A DNA stretch of 64,000 bases from Modestobacter versicolor. Its GTDB lineage: Bacteria; Actinomycetota; Actinomycetes; Mycobacteriales; Geodermatophilaceae. Position numbers and translations under genes: made by a program. Position 1 is the stretch's first letter; each line of letters starts with the position of its first letter. Positions 1 through 9,327 of the stretch are shown here, piece after piece. The stretch covers positions 1 to 64,000 of the forward strand of contig NZ_JACIBU010000001.1 of NCBI RefSeq assembly GCF_014195485.1, read 5' to 3'. The notes beneath the pieces were generated by a model that had not been told where the DNA came from, searched no databases, and worked only from the letters and a program-made list of their open reading frames with translations.

Positions 1-745
1 CCGGCACGGTGTTGGTCGTCGTCCCGGAGGTCAGCACCGTGGGGGTGACCGTCGTCCCGTGGGCCGGGTCGGCGAGCGCGGCGACCGCGAGGACCTGGTG
101 GGCCAGCTCGATGGTGCTGCTCACGCCCTTCTCCGGCTCCAGCCCGGCGTGCGCGGCGCGGCCGGTGACCGCCAGCTCGTACAGCGAGGCGCCCTTGCGG
201 CCGGTCTTCAGCGCACCGCCGTCGGCGCTGGCCTCCAGCACGAGCACCGCGCGGCAGCCGGTCGCCTCGGCGCGGATCAGGTCGGCGGAGGTGGGGGAGC
301 CGATCTCCTCGTCGCCGGTGACCAGCACGGTCACGCCGTCCAGGTCGGTGCCGGCCGCCTGCAGCCGGGACAGCACGGTGAACGCCAGCACGATGCCGGC
401 CTTCATGTCGAAGCACCCCGGGCCGCGCACCACGCCGTCGGTGACCGACCAGGGGATGGTCGCCAGGGTGCCCAGCGGCCAGACCGTGTCCTGGTGGCAG
501 AGCAGCAGCAGCCGGCGCGGGCCGGTGCCCAGCCGCCACCGCAGGTGGGTGCAGCCCGCCAGCACCAGCACCTCGGGCTCGGTCCCCAGCGACCGGGTGC
601 CCAGCCGGGCGACCTGCTCGGCGCCGGCGGCGACCGCGGCCAGGTCGGCCGACGGCGACTCGCAGGTCACCAGCGCCGCCAGGTCGGCCAGCATCGCCGG
701 GAGGGTGTCGGCGAAGCCGTCGATGGGGAGCGTCACTGCGGTCAT
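1..745 (-). CDS. M20 family metallopeptidase (C-terminal part cut off by window edge)
   Basis: Zinc-dependent exopeptidase or amidohydrolase of the M20 family, most like glutamate carboxypeptidase (carboxypeptidase G2 type), acting in the cytosol on N-acyl or peptide-linked amino acids. The 248 visible residues hold the usual metal-site motifs: HQDTVWP (first zinc His and Asp), GCFDMKAG (bridging Asp) and GDEEIGS (catalytic and metal Glu pair). The ATG at 745-743 overlaps the TGA of the upstream peptidase gene by four bases (ATGA), which fixes the start and implies translational coupling to that gene. The C-terminal dimerisation and catalytic residues lie beyond base 1, so the substrate cannot be judged. 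Family assignment is firm. Confidence 0.85.
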   Translation of the reverse strand, partial: MTAVTLPIDGFADTLPAMLADLAALVTCESPSADLAAVAAGAEQVARLGTRSLGTEPEVLVLAGCTHLRWRLGTGPRRLLLLCHQDTVWPLGTLATIPWSVTDGVVRGPGCFDMKAGIVLAFTVLSRLQAAGTDLDGVTVLVTGDEEIGSPTSADLIRAEATGCRAVLVLEASADGGALKTGRKGASLYELAVTGRAAHAGLEPEKGVSSTIELAHQVLAVAALADPAHGTTVTPTVLTSGTTTNTVP

Positions 746-3700
746 CGGCTCTTCCTGGGGTTGGCGCGGCCTCCGGTGTGCAGGTACTCGGTGCCGTCGG
801 GCAGCGAGTGGAACGTCACCGCCGACCAGCCGTCCGTACCCGGTGCGCGCACGGCGAACAGTCCCTCGGCGACCGGCACCAGGGGGTGCTCCTGCACCGG
901 CTGGCCGACCGCCTCGGCCACCGCACCGGACATCGTCTCCCGCATGACCAGCCCGCCGTCCCGCTCGAACACCTCGGTCGCCACGGAGCTGCGCTCGTAG
1001 CTGCCGGCGTACCGGGCGAGCTCGACCTGCGGTGCCTGCTCCGGGGGCTCCAGCGGCGCGGGCAGCTGCAGCCCGGCCAGCTCGCCGACCAGCTCGCCCA
1101 TCACGTCGGTGTAGAGGTCCTTCATCTTCCCGCCGTTGGTGAGCAGCGCGATGACCAGCCCGTGCTCGGGCAGCACCCGCAGGAACGCGCCCTGCCCGTA
1201 CGTGCCGCCGTCGTGGCCGACCAGCAGCTCGCCGTCCCAGACGTGCCGGATCCAGCCCAGGCCCCACGAGTCGCCGAGCGAGTACCGGTCCGGCAGCTCG
1301 GCCTGCCGGCTCTGCATCGCCTCGGTCGACGCCGCCGAGAGCACCCGGGTCCCGTCCGCCGTCACGCCGCCGCGCAGGTGCAGGGCGCCGAAGGCGGTGA
1401 CGTCGGCGGCGGTGGCGTTGACCAGCCCGGCCGGGCCGAGCGAGCGGGGCAGCACCCAGACCGGCACCGGCGCGGGGTCGGCGCCGGGCTCGGGGGCGAT
1501 GTGGCCGACGGCGGCGCGGTGCAGGACCGCCTCCTCGGGCAGCGTCGAGGTGTGCGCGAGCCCCAGCGGTTCGATGACCCGCTCGCGCAGGGCGGCGTCC
1601 CAGGTCTGCCCGGTGAGCACCTCGACCACCCGGCCGGCGAGCGTGAAGCCGGAGTTGCAGTAGGAGAAGGTGGCGCCCAGCGGGTGGTTCTGCGGCGTGT
1701 CGGCCAGCGCTGCCACGTAGCGCTCGACGCAGTCGTCGCCGCGGCCGGTGTCGGTGAAGACGTCGCCGGCGATGCCGCTGGTGTGGGTGAGCAGGTGCCG
1801 CATCGTCACCCGCTTGGCGACGTCGGGGTCGCCGAGCTGCAGCTCGGGCAGCACCTCCGCCAGCGGCGCGTCCAGGTCCAGCCGGCCCTCGTCGACCAGC
1901 TGCATCACCAGCGTCGTCGTCCAGACCTTGGTGATCGAGCCGATCTGGAAGACCGAGTCGGTCGTCGTCGCGACCCCGGTCGACCGGTTGAGGACGCCGG
2001 TGGCCAGCTCGACGAGCTCGTCGGGCCCGGCACCGACCCGCCGGACGGCGAGGGCAGCCCCGGGCACGGAGTGCCGGGCGGCGAGGACGTCGAGGCGCTG
2101 CTGCCAGTGCGCCGCGTCGATGGCCGGGCGCGGCGTGGGCACGTGCTGCTGCGCCCAGCGGACCAGCCGGCGGCTGTAGTCGACCCGGTGGCTGGGGCGG
2201 CCGCTGAGGATGAACAGGTGCGAGCCGCCGGGGTAGAGCACCAGCTCGGTGGGCACGCCGCGGGTGCGCAGCGCGGCGAACCACTGCTCGGCCTGGCCCA
2301 CCGGGCAGCGCTCGTCGGCCTGCCCCTGCAGCACGAGCGTCGGCGTGCGCACCTGGTGCACCCGGCTGATCGGGGAGAGCTCGGCCAGCTCGGCGGGCGC
2401 CGTCCAGGGGTCGGGCCACTCCATCCCGCCCAGCGCGTACCCGGCGTCGCTGGTGCCGAGCATGCTGGTCAGGTCGCTGACCACCCCGCCGGCGATCGCC
2501 GCGGCGAACCGGTCGGTGCGGCCGGTGAGCCAGCAGGTCAGGTAGCCGCCGTAGCTGTAGCCGGTGAGCGCGAGCCGGTCCGGGTCGGCCACCCCCTCGG
2601 CCACCAGCTGGTCGACCGGGTCGAGGAAGTCCCGCTCGTCGGCGGTTGCCCCAGCGCCCCGGCCGCGCCGGTGAAGAACTCCAGCCCGTAGCCGTCGCTG
2701 CCGCGCGGGTTGACCAGCAGCACCGACCAGCCCGCGGCGGCCAGCGCCTGGTGGTAGGGGTGCGCGGCGTCGGCCGCCGGTGCCCAGGCGTTGTGCGGCC
2801 CGCCGTGCACGTCGACCAGCAGCGGGCCGGGCGCCGGGGCGGCCGGGTCGCGCAGCAGCCAGCCGTGCACCTCGGTGCCGTCGTGCACGGTGAAGGTGCG
2901 CGGCTCGGGGACGAGCAGGTCGACGTCCGGGAGGCCGGCGGCGGTGTTGCCGGGTGACCCGGGTCGTCGTCCCGTCGGTCAGGTCGACCACCGCGACCTC
3001 GCCGTAGGTGCCCGGGTCGGCGAGCACCACGGCGGCGCGGTCGGCGTCGGCGGCCACGGACAGCCCGGAGACGACCAGGTCGTCCCCGGTGAGCACCGGG
3101 CGGGGGGACGACGAGCCGTCGACCGCGGTGGCGTAGACGTGCGAGCAGCCGCGGTCCCGGACGCAGAACACGACCGTGCCGCCGTCGGCGGTGAGCTGCG
3201 GCAGCCCGCCGGGGTAGCCCGGCCCGCCGGGCATCACGTTTCCGGTCCAGCGGGGCGGCGAGGGTCGACCGGGTCGCCCCCGCCCTCGACCCGGCTGGAC
3301 GAAGAGCCCGGCGTGGCCGACCGCCAGCCGCTGCTGCCCGGCGACCAGCAGCGCGGCGCCGTCGGCGGTCCAGGTGATCGGTCCGGCGACGTCCAGCTGA
3401 CCGGCGACCCGGCGGAGCGGTCCGCCGGCGGCGGGCACCAGGTGGGCCGGGGTGCGCCAGGTGGTGTCCGCGTCCGGCTCGGGCCCGGCTGCGAGGGCGA
3501 GCTGCTCGCCGTCGGGAGACCAGGCCGGCCGGCCGGCGTGCCAGTCGCCGGAGGTCAGCTGCCGGACCTCGCCGGTGGCCAGGTCGAGCACGTGCACGTG
3601 CTGCCGGGTGCTGCGCAGCAGCCCCGCTCCGTCGGCCTTGTAGCCGAGCCGGCTGGTGCTGATCGGCGCGTGCTCGTCCTCGTCGGCGTCGCGCACGGCG

Positions 3701-4084
3701 GCGGTGAACGCGATCCGGTCACCGGCCCGGGCTCCACACCGGGGCTCCGGCGCCGGCGGGCAGGTCGGTCACCCGCTCGGCCTCGCCGCCGGAGACGGCG
3801 AGCAGGTGCAGCTGCGGTGGGCCGTCGCCGCCGCGGAGGAAGGCGACCCGGTCTCCGGTGGGGGAGAAGGCGGGCGAGCTGTCCGCGGTGCCCCGGGTCA
3901 GCTGGACCGGCTCGGCCCAGCCGTCGTCGGTCGCGGTGACCGACCACAGCGCCGTCCGGTCGGCGTCGGCCCCGGTGTCGGTGGTGCGCAGGACGTAGAC
4001 CACCCGCCGTCCGTCCGGTGCGATCGCCGGGTCGCTCGGCAGCTGCAGGGCACTGATGTCCTCGAGGTCCAGCGGTCGTCCCAT
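742..4084 (-). pseudogene. S9 prolyl-oligopeptidase fused to serine beta-lactamase-fold domain, with several apparent frameshifts
   Basis: A single reading can be followed from the ATG at 4084 to the TGA at 742 only by changing frame. The order is a WD40-like beta-propeller (PAIAPDGRR, AFSPTGDRV, PAWSPDGEQ), an S9 alpha/beta-hydrolase domain with nucleophile GYSYGG, acid QGQADE and PGGSH, then a class C beta-lactamase-like domain with SITK, YCN and HDGG. Apparent single-base indels lie near 3724, 3288, 3237, 2956 and 2655; the last four form two compensating pairs. All are in G/C-rich runs, and all lie upstream of the intact second half. Either the gene is decaying or the assembly is wrong here. 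A possible -10 (CAGGCT, 4096-4091) ends six bases before the ATG. The M20 peptidase is coupled downstream, suggesting peptide degradation. Domain calls are firm; functional status is not. Confidence 0.7.
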
Positions 4085-4225
4085 GGCGCGAGCCTGCTGG
4101 GCCGCCCCGGGGCGGTCATCGTGCACGGCGACGAACGGACCCACCGCCGACTGGCCGCGCACACAACGGGTGGCTGCCGGCCACCGCCCCTGCCACCGCG
4201 GCGGCCCGCCCGGCACGATGCACGG

Positions 4226-5143
4226 GTGGACGACGACGAGCTGGACGAGATCGCCGAGGAGCTCTACGGCGTGCCGCCCGAGGAGTTCGTCGAGGCGCGC
4301 ACCGCCGCCCGCGACCGGGCGAAGGCCACGGACAAGGAGCTGGCCAAGGCCGTCGCCGCGCTGCCCAAGCCGACCACGGCGGCGTGGGTGTGCAACCTGC
4401 TGGTCCGCCGGCAGCCCGACGAGGTGGCCCAGCTGCGGGAGATCGGCGAGATGCTCCGCCGGGCGCAGGTCGGCCTGTCCGGTGACGAGCTGCGCCAGCT
4501 CGGCCGGCAGCGCAACCAGGTGGTCGCCGCGCTGGCCCGCCAGGCGCGCGGCCTCGCGCACGCCGAGGGGCACGACGTCAGCAGCGCGGTGGCCGAGCAG
4601 GTGGAGAGCACGCTGCGCGCGGCGGTGGTCGACCCGGACGCGGGCGAGGCGCTGGCCGGCGGGCGGCTGACCACGGCGCTGTCCTACAGCGGGCTGGGTC
4701 CGGTCGACCTCAGCGGTGCGGTGGCGACGCCGGTCCGCTCGGGGGCCGCACCGCGGGCGAAGGCGGCGACGCCGGCCCCGCAGGGCCCGGACGCCGCCGA
4801 GCTGCGGCGCCAGGAGGCCGAGGAACGCCGCCGGCAGGAGCTGGAGCAGGCCCGCCGGGACGCCGAGGAGGCCGCCGCGGTGGCTCGCGACGCGGCGGCG
4901 TCGGCGCAGGCGGCCGAGCAGGAGCTGACCGAGGCGGGGGAGCGGCGGGACCAGCTGCACGAGCGGGCCGAGCAGCTGGAGAAGGAGCTGCGCCGGGTGG
5001 AGCGCGAGGCGAAGGAGGCGGTGGGCGCGGTGCACGAGGCCGAGAAGCGCCGGGACGCCGCCGCCCGCCGGGCGGCGACCGCCGCGGCGATCCGGGACCG
5101 CTCCGCCGCGCGGGTCGAGGAGCTGGCGGCGTCCGGCGGCTGA
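4226..5143 (+). CDS. Hypothetical coiled-coil protein
   Basis: No family is recognised with confidence. The protein has 305 residues. The first half is a helical domain (LDEIAEELYG at the start, then ELAKAVAALPKPTTAAWVCN). A short Ala/Pro linker follows, then from about residue 190 a long charged coiled coil (repeated EERRRQELEQARR, EQLEKELRRVEREAKEA) runs almost to the C-terminus. No signal peptide or membrane segment is visible, so a cytosolic scaffold or regulator is plausible. The GTG at 4226 is chosen because the acidic N-terminus begins there and a NANNNT hexamer (CACGAT, 4214-4219) ends exactly six bases before it, fitting a leaderless transcript. It is divergent from the S9 peptidase gene. 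Confidence 0.75.
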   Translation: MDDDELDEIAEELYGVPPEEFVEARTAARDRAKATDKELAKAVAALPKPTTAAWVCNLLVRRQPDEVAQLREIGEMLRRAQVGLSGDELRQLGRQRNQVVAALARQARGLAHAEGHDVSSAVAEQVESTLRAAVVDPDAGEALAGGRLTTALSYSGLGPVDLSGAVATPVRSGAAPRAKAATPAPQGPDAAELRRQEAEERRRQELEQARRDAEEAAAVARDAAASAQAAEQELTEAGERRDQLHERAEQLEKELRRVEREAKEAVGAVHEAEKRRDAAARRAATAAAIRDRSAARVEELAASGG

Positions 5144-5147
5144 CCGG

Positions 5148-6083
5148 TCAGCGGCCGGCGTCGCGCCGGGAGCGCTTGCCCGCGTAGAGCTCGGCGTCCG
5201 CGCGCAGCAGCAGGGCGGCCAGCGACTCGCCGTCCCGGGCGGTCGCCGTCCCCACCGACCAGCCGATCGGCAGCCCGCCCTCCAGGCGCTGCAGGACCTC
5301 GCGCGCCGCGGCACCGTCGGTGCCGGGCAGGCACAGCACGAACTCGTCGCCGCCGTGCCGGCCGAGCAGGTCCGAGGCGCGCAGCCGGCCGCGCCAGTGG
5401 GTGGCCACCTGGCGCAGCAGCCGGTCGCCGGCGACGTGCCCGTCCCGGTCGTTGACCTCCTTGAAGTCGTCGAGGTCGAGGATCGCGACCGTCAGCGGCT
5501 CACCGGTGCGCGCCGACCGGGCCAGGCTGCGGCCCGCCTCGACCTCCCAGGCCCGCCGGTTGGCGACGCCGGTCAGCGGGTCGGTCGAGGCCTGGGTGCG
5601 CAGCCGGCCGTTGAGCCGGCCGTGCGCCTCGGTGAGCACCACGGTCGTGACGACGGCGATGAGCCACGGGACGAGGAAGTGGCCCGGCGCCGCGGCCAGG
5701 GCGCCGGCGCTGGCGGCGGTGACGGCCAGCAGCGCGTGGGCGCGGGCGGCGGGCAGCGACAGGAAGTGGGCGGCGTAGAGCCCGATGCTGATGAGCACCG
5801 GCCCGAGTCCGACGACACCGGCCGCGGTCGCCGAGCGGGCCGCGAGCAGGGCGACCAGCAGCGACAGCAGCGCCAGCACGCCGTGGTCGACCCGCGGGGG
5901 CACCCGGTCGCCGGCCACCACCAGTGCGGCGGTCATCCCGAGGCCGACGACGCCGAGGGTGGCGGCCAGCACGACCGGGGCGTCGGGGCTGGTCGGCCAG
6001 AGGGCGCCGACGAGGCAGAAGCCCCCGCCGGTGCCGCACAGCAACGCGAGCAGCGCCACGCGCGCCGGCAGCCTGCCGCCCAT
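5148..6083 (-). CDS. Membrane-anchored GGDEF diguanylate cyclase
   Basis: Predicted to make cyclic di-GMP from two GTP. The N-terminal half is a run of about six hydrophobic segments (for example VALLALLCGTGGGF and LLSLLVALLAA) forming a membrane sensor. The C-terminal GGDEF domain has TDPLTGVANRRAW, an intact GGDEF signature and, nine residues before it, RASD, which matches the RxxD inhibitory product-binding site. The enzyme is therefore probably active and feedback-inhibited. No EAL domain is present. Start choice is ambiguous: ATG 6083 has GAGG five bases upstream, while ATG 6098 would add five residues. It ends four bases from the convergent coiled-coil gene. Confidence 0.88.
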   Translation of the reverse strand: MGGRLPARVALLALLCGTGGGFCLVGALWPTSPDAPVVLAATLGVVGLGMTAALVVAGDRVPPRVDHGVLALLSLLVALLAARSATAAGVVGLGPVLISIGLYAAHFLSLPAARAHALLAVTAASAGALAAAPGHFLVPWLIAVVTTVVLTEAHGRLNGRLRTQASTDPLTGVANRRAWEVEAGRSLARSARTGEPLTVAILDLDDFKEVNDRDGHVAGDRLLRQVATHWRGRLRASDLLGRHGGDEFVLCLPGTDGAAAREVLQRLEGGLPIGWSVGTATARDGESLAALLLRADAELYAGKRSRRDAGR

Positions 6084-6225
6084 CGTCACCTCGTCCATGT
6101 CCCCGCGAGCATCGGCCGGTGCAGCGCCGAACAGCACCGCAGAGTGGATCACAGCGACCCGTCGGGGTGAGGTGACGGCCCTGGTCAGAGCGGCGCGTGA
6201 GCGCTCGGTGACGTCTCGTCGCCCC

Positions 6226-6244
6226 GCTTCCTGCGAGTGGAAGC
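6226..6244. promoter_or_regulatory. Inverted repeat in divergent promoter region
   Basis: GCTTCC, seven bases, GGAAGC. It lies between the divergent diguanylate cyclase and aldehyde dehydrogenase genes, about 70 bases before the latter's start, where a repressor site would fit. No cognate regulator is adjacent. Confidence 0.3.
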
Positions 6245-6313
6245 GCCGCTGCTGCCGGCGCCCGCCGGGGCACGATCGGGGAGTACTGCTCATCGACGAG
6301 ACGAGGGAGATCC

Positions 6314-7774
6314 ATGGCACTGCTCGAGGACGGCGCGTGGCGGGGCAAGGTCTGGACCGGCGCGTGGACGGACGGCAGCGGCGGCACCTACCCCGCGGTG
6401 GAGCCGGCCACCGGCGAGCAGCTGGGCGAGGTCGGTCAGGCCACCCCGGCCGACGTGGAGAAGGCCGGCGCCCGGGCGGTCCAGGCCCAGCGCGAGTGGG
6501 CGGCGCTGCCCTTCGAGCAGCGGGCGGCGGTGCTCCGCCGGGCCGGTGACCTGCTGACCGCGAACGCCGAGGAGATCAAGGGCTGGCTGGCCCGGGAGTC
6601 CGGGGCGATCCAGCCCTTCGGCGACTTCCAGGTGCACACCTCGGCGCAGGAGTGCTACGAGGCCTCCGCGCTGCCGTCGCACCCCTACGGTGAGCTGCTG
6701 CGCTCCGGATCGCCCCGGCTGTCCTTCGCCCGCCGGGTGCCGGCCGGCGTCGTCGGTGTCATCGCCCCGTTCAACGTGCCCACCATCCTGGCCATCCGGG
6801 CGATCGCCCCGGCGCTGGCGCTGGGGAACGCGGTGATCCTGAAGCCGGACCCGCGCACGGCGATCTCCGGTGGCGCGGTGTTCGCCCGGGTGTTCGCCGA
6901 GGCCGGCGTCCCGGCCGGGGTGTTCCAGGTGCTCCCCGGTGGCGCCGACGTCGGGGAGGCGCTCGTCGTCGACCCCACCGTCCGGGTCATCGCCTTCACC
7001 GGCTCGACGAAGGCCGGCCGCGCGGTCGGCGCGCTGGCGGGGCAGCACCTCAAGCGGGCGCACCTGGAACTGGGCGGCAACTCCGCGCTCATCGTGATGG
7101 GCGACGTCGACGTCACCGCGGCCGCCTCGGTCGGCGCGTGGGGCACCTTCGCCCACTCCGGGCAGATCTGCATGGCGACCAGCCGGCACCTGGTGCACGC
7201 CTCGATCGCCGAGGAGTACACCCAGGTGCTCGCCGACAAGGTGAAGGACCTCCCGGTGGGCGACCCGTTCCGGGACCAGGCGGCGCTCGGCCCGATCATC
7301 GACGCCGGGCAGCGCGACCGGGTGCACGGCCTGGTCACCTCCAGCGTGGAGGCCGGCGCCACGGTGCGCACCGGCGGCACCTACGAGGGGCTGTTCTACC
7401 GGCCGACCGTGCTGGGCGACGTCCCGGTGCACGCCCCGGCCTACCAGCAGGAGATCTTCGGCCCGGTCGCCCCGGTGACCCCGTTCTCCTCGGTCGACGA
7501 GGTCGCCGCGCTGGCCGCGGGCACCGAGTACGGGCTCTCGCTGGGGATCCTGACCCGCGACGTCTACGCCGGGCTGCAGCTGGCCGAGCGCATCCCGGCC
7601 GGCCTGGTGCACATCAACGACCAGACGGTGAACGACGAGGCGGTCGCCCCGTTCGGCGGCGTCGGCGCCTCGGGCACCGGCTCCCGGCACGGTGGCCCGC
7701 AGGCCAACATCGAGGCCTTCACCGAGACGCAGTGGGTGACGCTGCGGGGTGACCTGCCGGCCTACCCGTTCTGA
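6314..7774 (+). CDS. Aldehyde dehydrogenase, benzaldehyde/aryl-aldehyde type
   Basis: NAD(P)-dependent oxidation of an aldehyde, probably aromatic, to the acid. The 486-residue protein is full length for the ALDH superfamily. Visible landmarks are PAGVVGVIAPFNVP, ILKPDPRTA (cofactor binding), FTGSTKAG, the general base Glu in LELGGNSAL, the catalytic Cys in SGQICMATS, and EIFGPVAPV near the C-terminus. The ASALPSHPYGE and APAYQQEIFGP stretches resemble benzaldehyde dehydrogenase (XylC-like) rather than betaine aldehyde dehydrogenase; that sub-assignment is inference. A GAGGGAG site lies seven to ten bases before the ATG. It stands alone and ends at a strong palindromic terminator. Confidence 0.88.
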   Translation: MALLEDGAWRGKVWTGAWTDGSGGTYPAVEPATGEQLGEVGQATPADVEKAGARAVQAQREWAALPFEQRAAVLRRAGDLLTANAEEIKGWLARESGAIQPFGDFQVHTSAQECYEASALPSHPYGELLRSGSPRLSFARRVPAGVVGVIAPFNVPTILAIRAIAPALALGNAVILKPDPRTAISGGAVFARVFAEAGVPAGVFQVLPGGADVGEALVVDPTVRVIAFTGSTKAGRAVGALAGQHLKRAHLELGGNSALIVMGDVDVTAAASVGAWGTFAHSGQICMATSRHLVHASIAEEYTQVLADKVKDLPVGDPFRDQAALGPIIDAGQRDRVHGLVTSSVEAGATVRTGGTYEGLFYRPTVLGDVPVHAPAYQQEIFGPVAPVTPFSSVDEVAALAAGTEYGLSLGILTRDVYAGLQLAERIPAGLVHINDQTVNDEAVAPFGGVGASGTGSRHGGPQANIEAFTETQWVTLRGDLPAYPF

Positions 7775-7779
7775 CCCCA

Positions 7780-7831
7780 CGACGACGACGGCCCGGCCCC
7801 CGCAGCTGCGGGGGCCGGGCCGTCGTCGTCG
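7780..7831. terminator. Perfect 52-bp palindromic bidirectional terminator
   Basis: Twenty-six bases pair perfectly with the next twenty-six (centre between 7805 and 7806, core CGCAGCTGCG), with no mismatch. It sits exactly between the ends of two convergent genes, aldehyde dehydrogenase (stop 7774) and NADH dehydrogenase (stop 7841), so it can terminate both. There is no U-tract, as is common in actinobacteria. Confidence 0.85.
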
Positions 7832-7840
7832 CCAGGGGCG

Positions 7841-9244
7841 TCAGGCGGACTTGCGCCCGGTGGCGTCCACCGACACCAGGTCGTCCTTCGGGCCGCCGGT
7901 CTTGGAGACCTCGAACGCCGACCCCAGCTCCTCCAGGGCCAGCCGGCCGTACACCTGCTGCTGGGTCGCCGTGCGCTGCCCCCGGCCGCGGCCCAGGAAG
8001 CTCACCGCCCAGCCCAGGGCGGTGGTGAAGCGGCTCTTGAAGCCGACCACGTAGAAGATGTGCACGACCAGCCACATCACCCAGGCGATGAAGCCGGTGA
8101 ACTTCAGCTTGCCCAGGTCGGCGACGGCGGAGAAACGGGCGACCGTCGCCATGCTGCCCTTGTCGTGGTAGTGGAACTCGGGCTTGGTGGGCCGGCCGGC
8201 GACGCGCGCCTTGACGGCGTCGGCGGCGAAGCGGCCACCCTGGATCGCGACCTGGGCGACACCCGGCAGGCGGTTGAGCGAGATCATGTCGCCGACCACG
8301 TGCACCTCGGGGTGGCCGGGCAGCGTCAGGTCGGGCTCGACCGAGACCCGGCCGGCACGGTCGACGGCGGCACCGGACTGCTCGCCCAGCATCTTGCCGA
8401 GCGGGCTGGCCTGCACACCGGCGGCCCAGATCTTGGTGGCGGAGTGGATCCGGCGCTCGTGGCCGTCGCCGTCCTTGACCACGATCCCGTCGGCGTCGAC
8501 GTTCGTGACCATCGCGCCGAGCTGGACCTCGACGCCGATCTCGTTGAGCCGCTTGTGCGCGTTCTGCCCGAGGGAGTCGGCGAAGGGCGGCAGCACCTTG
8601 GGGGCGGCGTCGAGCAGGATCACCCGGGCGCTGGTCGGGTCGATCGTGCGGAAGTCGCGCTTGAGGGTGCGGCGCGCCAGCTCGGCGATCTGGCCGGCCA
8701 TCTCGACACCGGTCGGGCCGGCACCGACGACGACGAAGGTGAGCAGCCGGTCGATCTCGGCCGGGTCGGTGGCCAGCTCGGCCAGCTCGAAGGCGCCGAA
8801 GATCCGGCCGCGCAGCTCGAGGGCGTCGTCGATGCTCTTCATGCCCGGGGCGAACTCGGCGAACTGGTCGTTGCCGAAGTACGACTGGCCGGCGCCGGCG
8901 GCGACGATCAGCTCGTCGTACTCGTGCACCGTGGTGCGGCCGAGGACGACGGAGGTGACGGTGCGCGCCACCAGGTCGATGTCGGTGACCTCACCGAGCA
9001 CCACGCGGGCGTTGTCCTGCTTGGCGAGGATCTCCCGGGTGGCCGGGGCGATCTCGCCCTCGGAGAGGATGCCCGTGGCGACCTGGTAGAGCAGCGGCTG
9101 GAAGAGGTGGTGCGTGGTCTTGCCGATGAGCGTGATGTCGACAGGGGCCTTCTTCAGCCGCTGGGCGGCGAAGAGACCGCCGAACCCCGACCCGACGATG
9201 ACGACCCTCGGTCGCTGTCCGGTGGGCTGGGTCGCGGTGGTCAC
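7841..9244 (-). CDS. ndh: Type II NADH dehydrogenase (NAD(P)/FAD-dependent oxidoreductase)
   Basis: Non-proton-pumping NADH:menaquinone oxidoreductase feeding electrons to the respiratory chain from the inner face of the membrane. The 467-residue protein has an N-terminal FAD-binding Rossmann motif (VIVGSGFGGLFAA), HHLFQPLLYQVATG typical of NDH-2, a second dinucleotide motif for NADH (VVVGAGPTGVEMAG), VVGDM for FAD, and a C-terminal hydrophobic anchor (FIAWVMWLVVHIFYVVGF). GTG 9244 is chosen because AGGAGG lies a few bases upstream; a longer reading from an ATG at 9280 would run through an operator-like repeat. It converges on the aldehyde dehydrogenase and is divergent from an alpha/beta hydrolase. 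Confidence 0.93.
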   Translation of the reverse strand: MTTATQPTGQRPRVVIVGSGFGGLFAAQRLKKAPVDITLIGKTTHHLFQPLLYQVATGILSEGEIAPATREILAKQDNARVVLGEVTDIDLVARTVTSVVLGRTTVHEYDELIVAAGAGQSYFGNDQFAEFAPGMKSIDDALELRGRIFGAFELAELATDPAEIDRLLTFVVVGAGPTGVEMAGQIAELARRTLKRDFRTIDPTSARVILLDAAPKVLPPFADSLGQNAHKRLNEIGVEVQLGAMVTNVDADGIVVKDGDGHERRIHSATKIWAAGVQASPLGKMLGEQSGAAVDRAGRVSVEPDLTLPGHPEVHVVGDMISLNRLPGVAQVAIQGGRFAADAVKARVAGRPTKPEFHYHDKGSMATVARFSAVADLGKLKFTGFIAWVMWLVVHIFYVVGFKSRFTTALGWAVSFLGRGRGQRTATQQQVYGRLALEELGSAFEVSKTGGPKDDLVSVDATGRKSA

Positions 9245-9265
9245 GGTGCCTCCTGATATGTCGTC

Positions 9266-9280
9266 ATGATGACTCATCAT
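9266..9280. promoter_or_regulatory. Inverted repeat ATGATG-ACT-CATCAT upstream of ndh
   Basis: A perfect six-base inverted repeat with a three-base spacer, in a small A/T-rich island within very G/C-rich DNA. It lies 22 bases upstream of the ndh start, where a repressor or redox regulator would act, and also upstream of the divergent hydrolase at 9328. The binding protein is unknown. Confidence 0.5.
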
Positions 9281-9327
9281 CCCACCGCACTGTGGGTCCT
9301 TGCGCTCACCCCACCCCGGAGGTGCTG

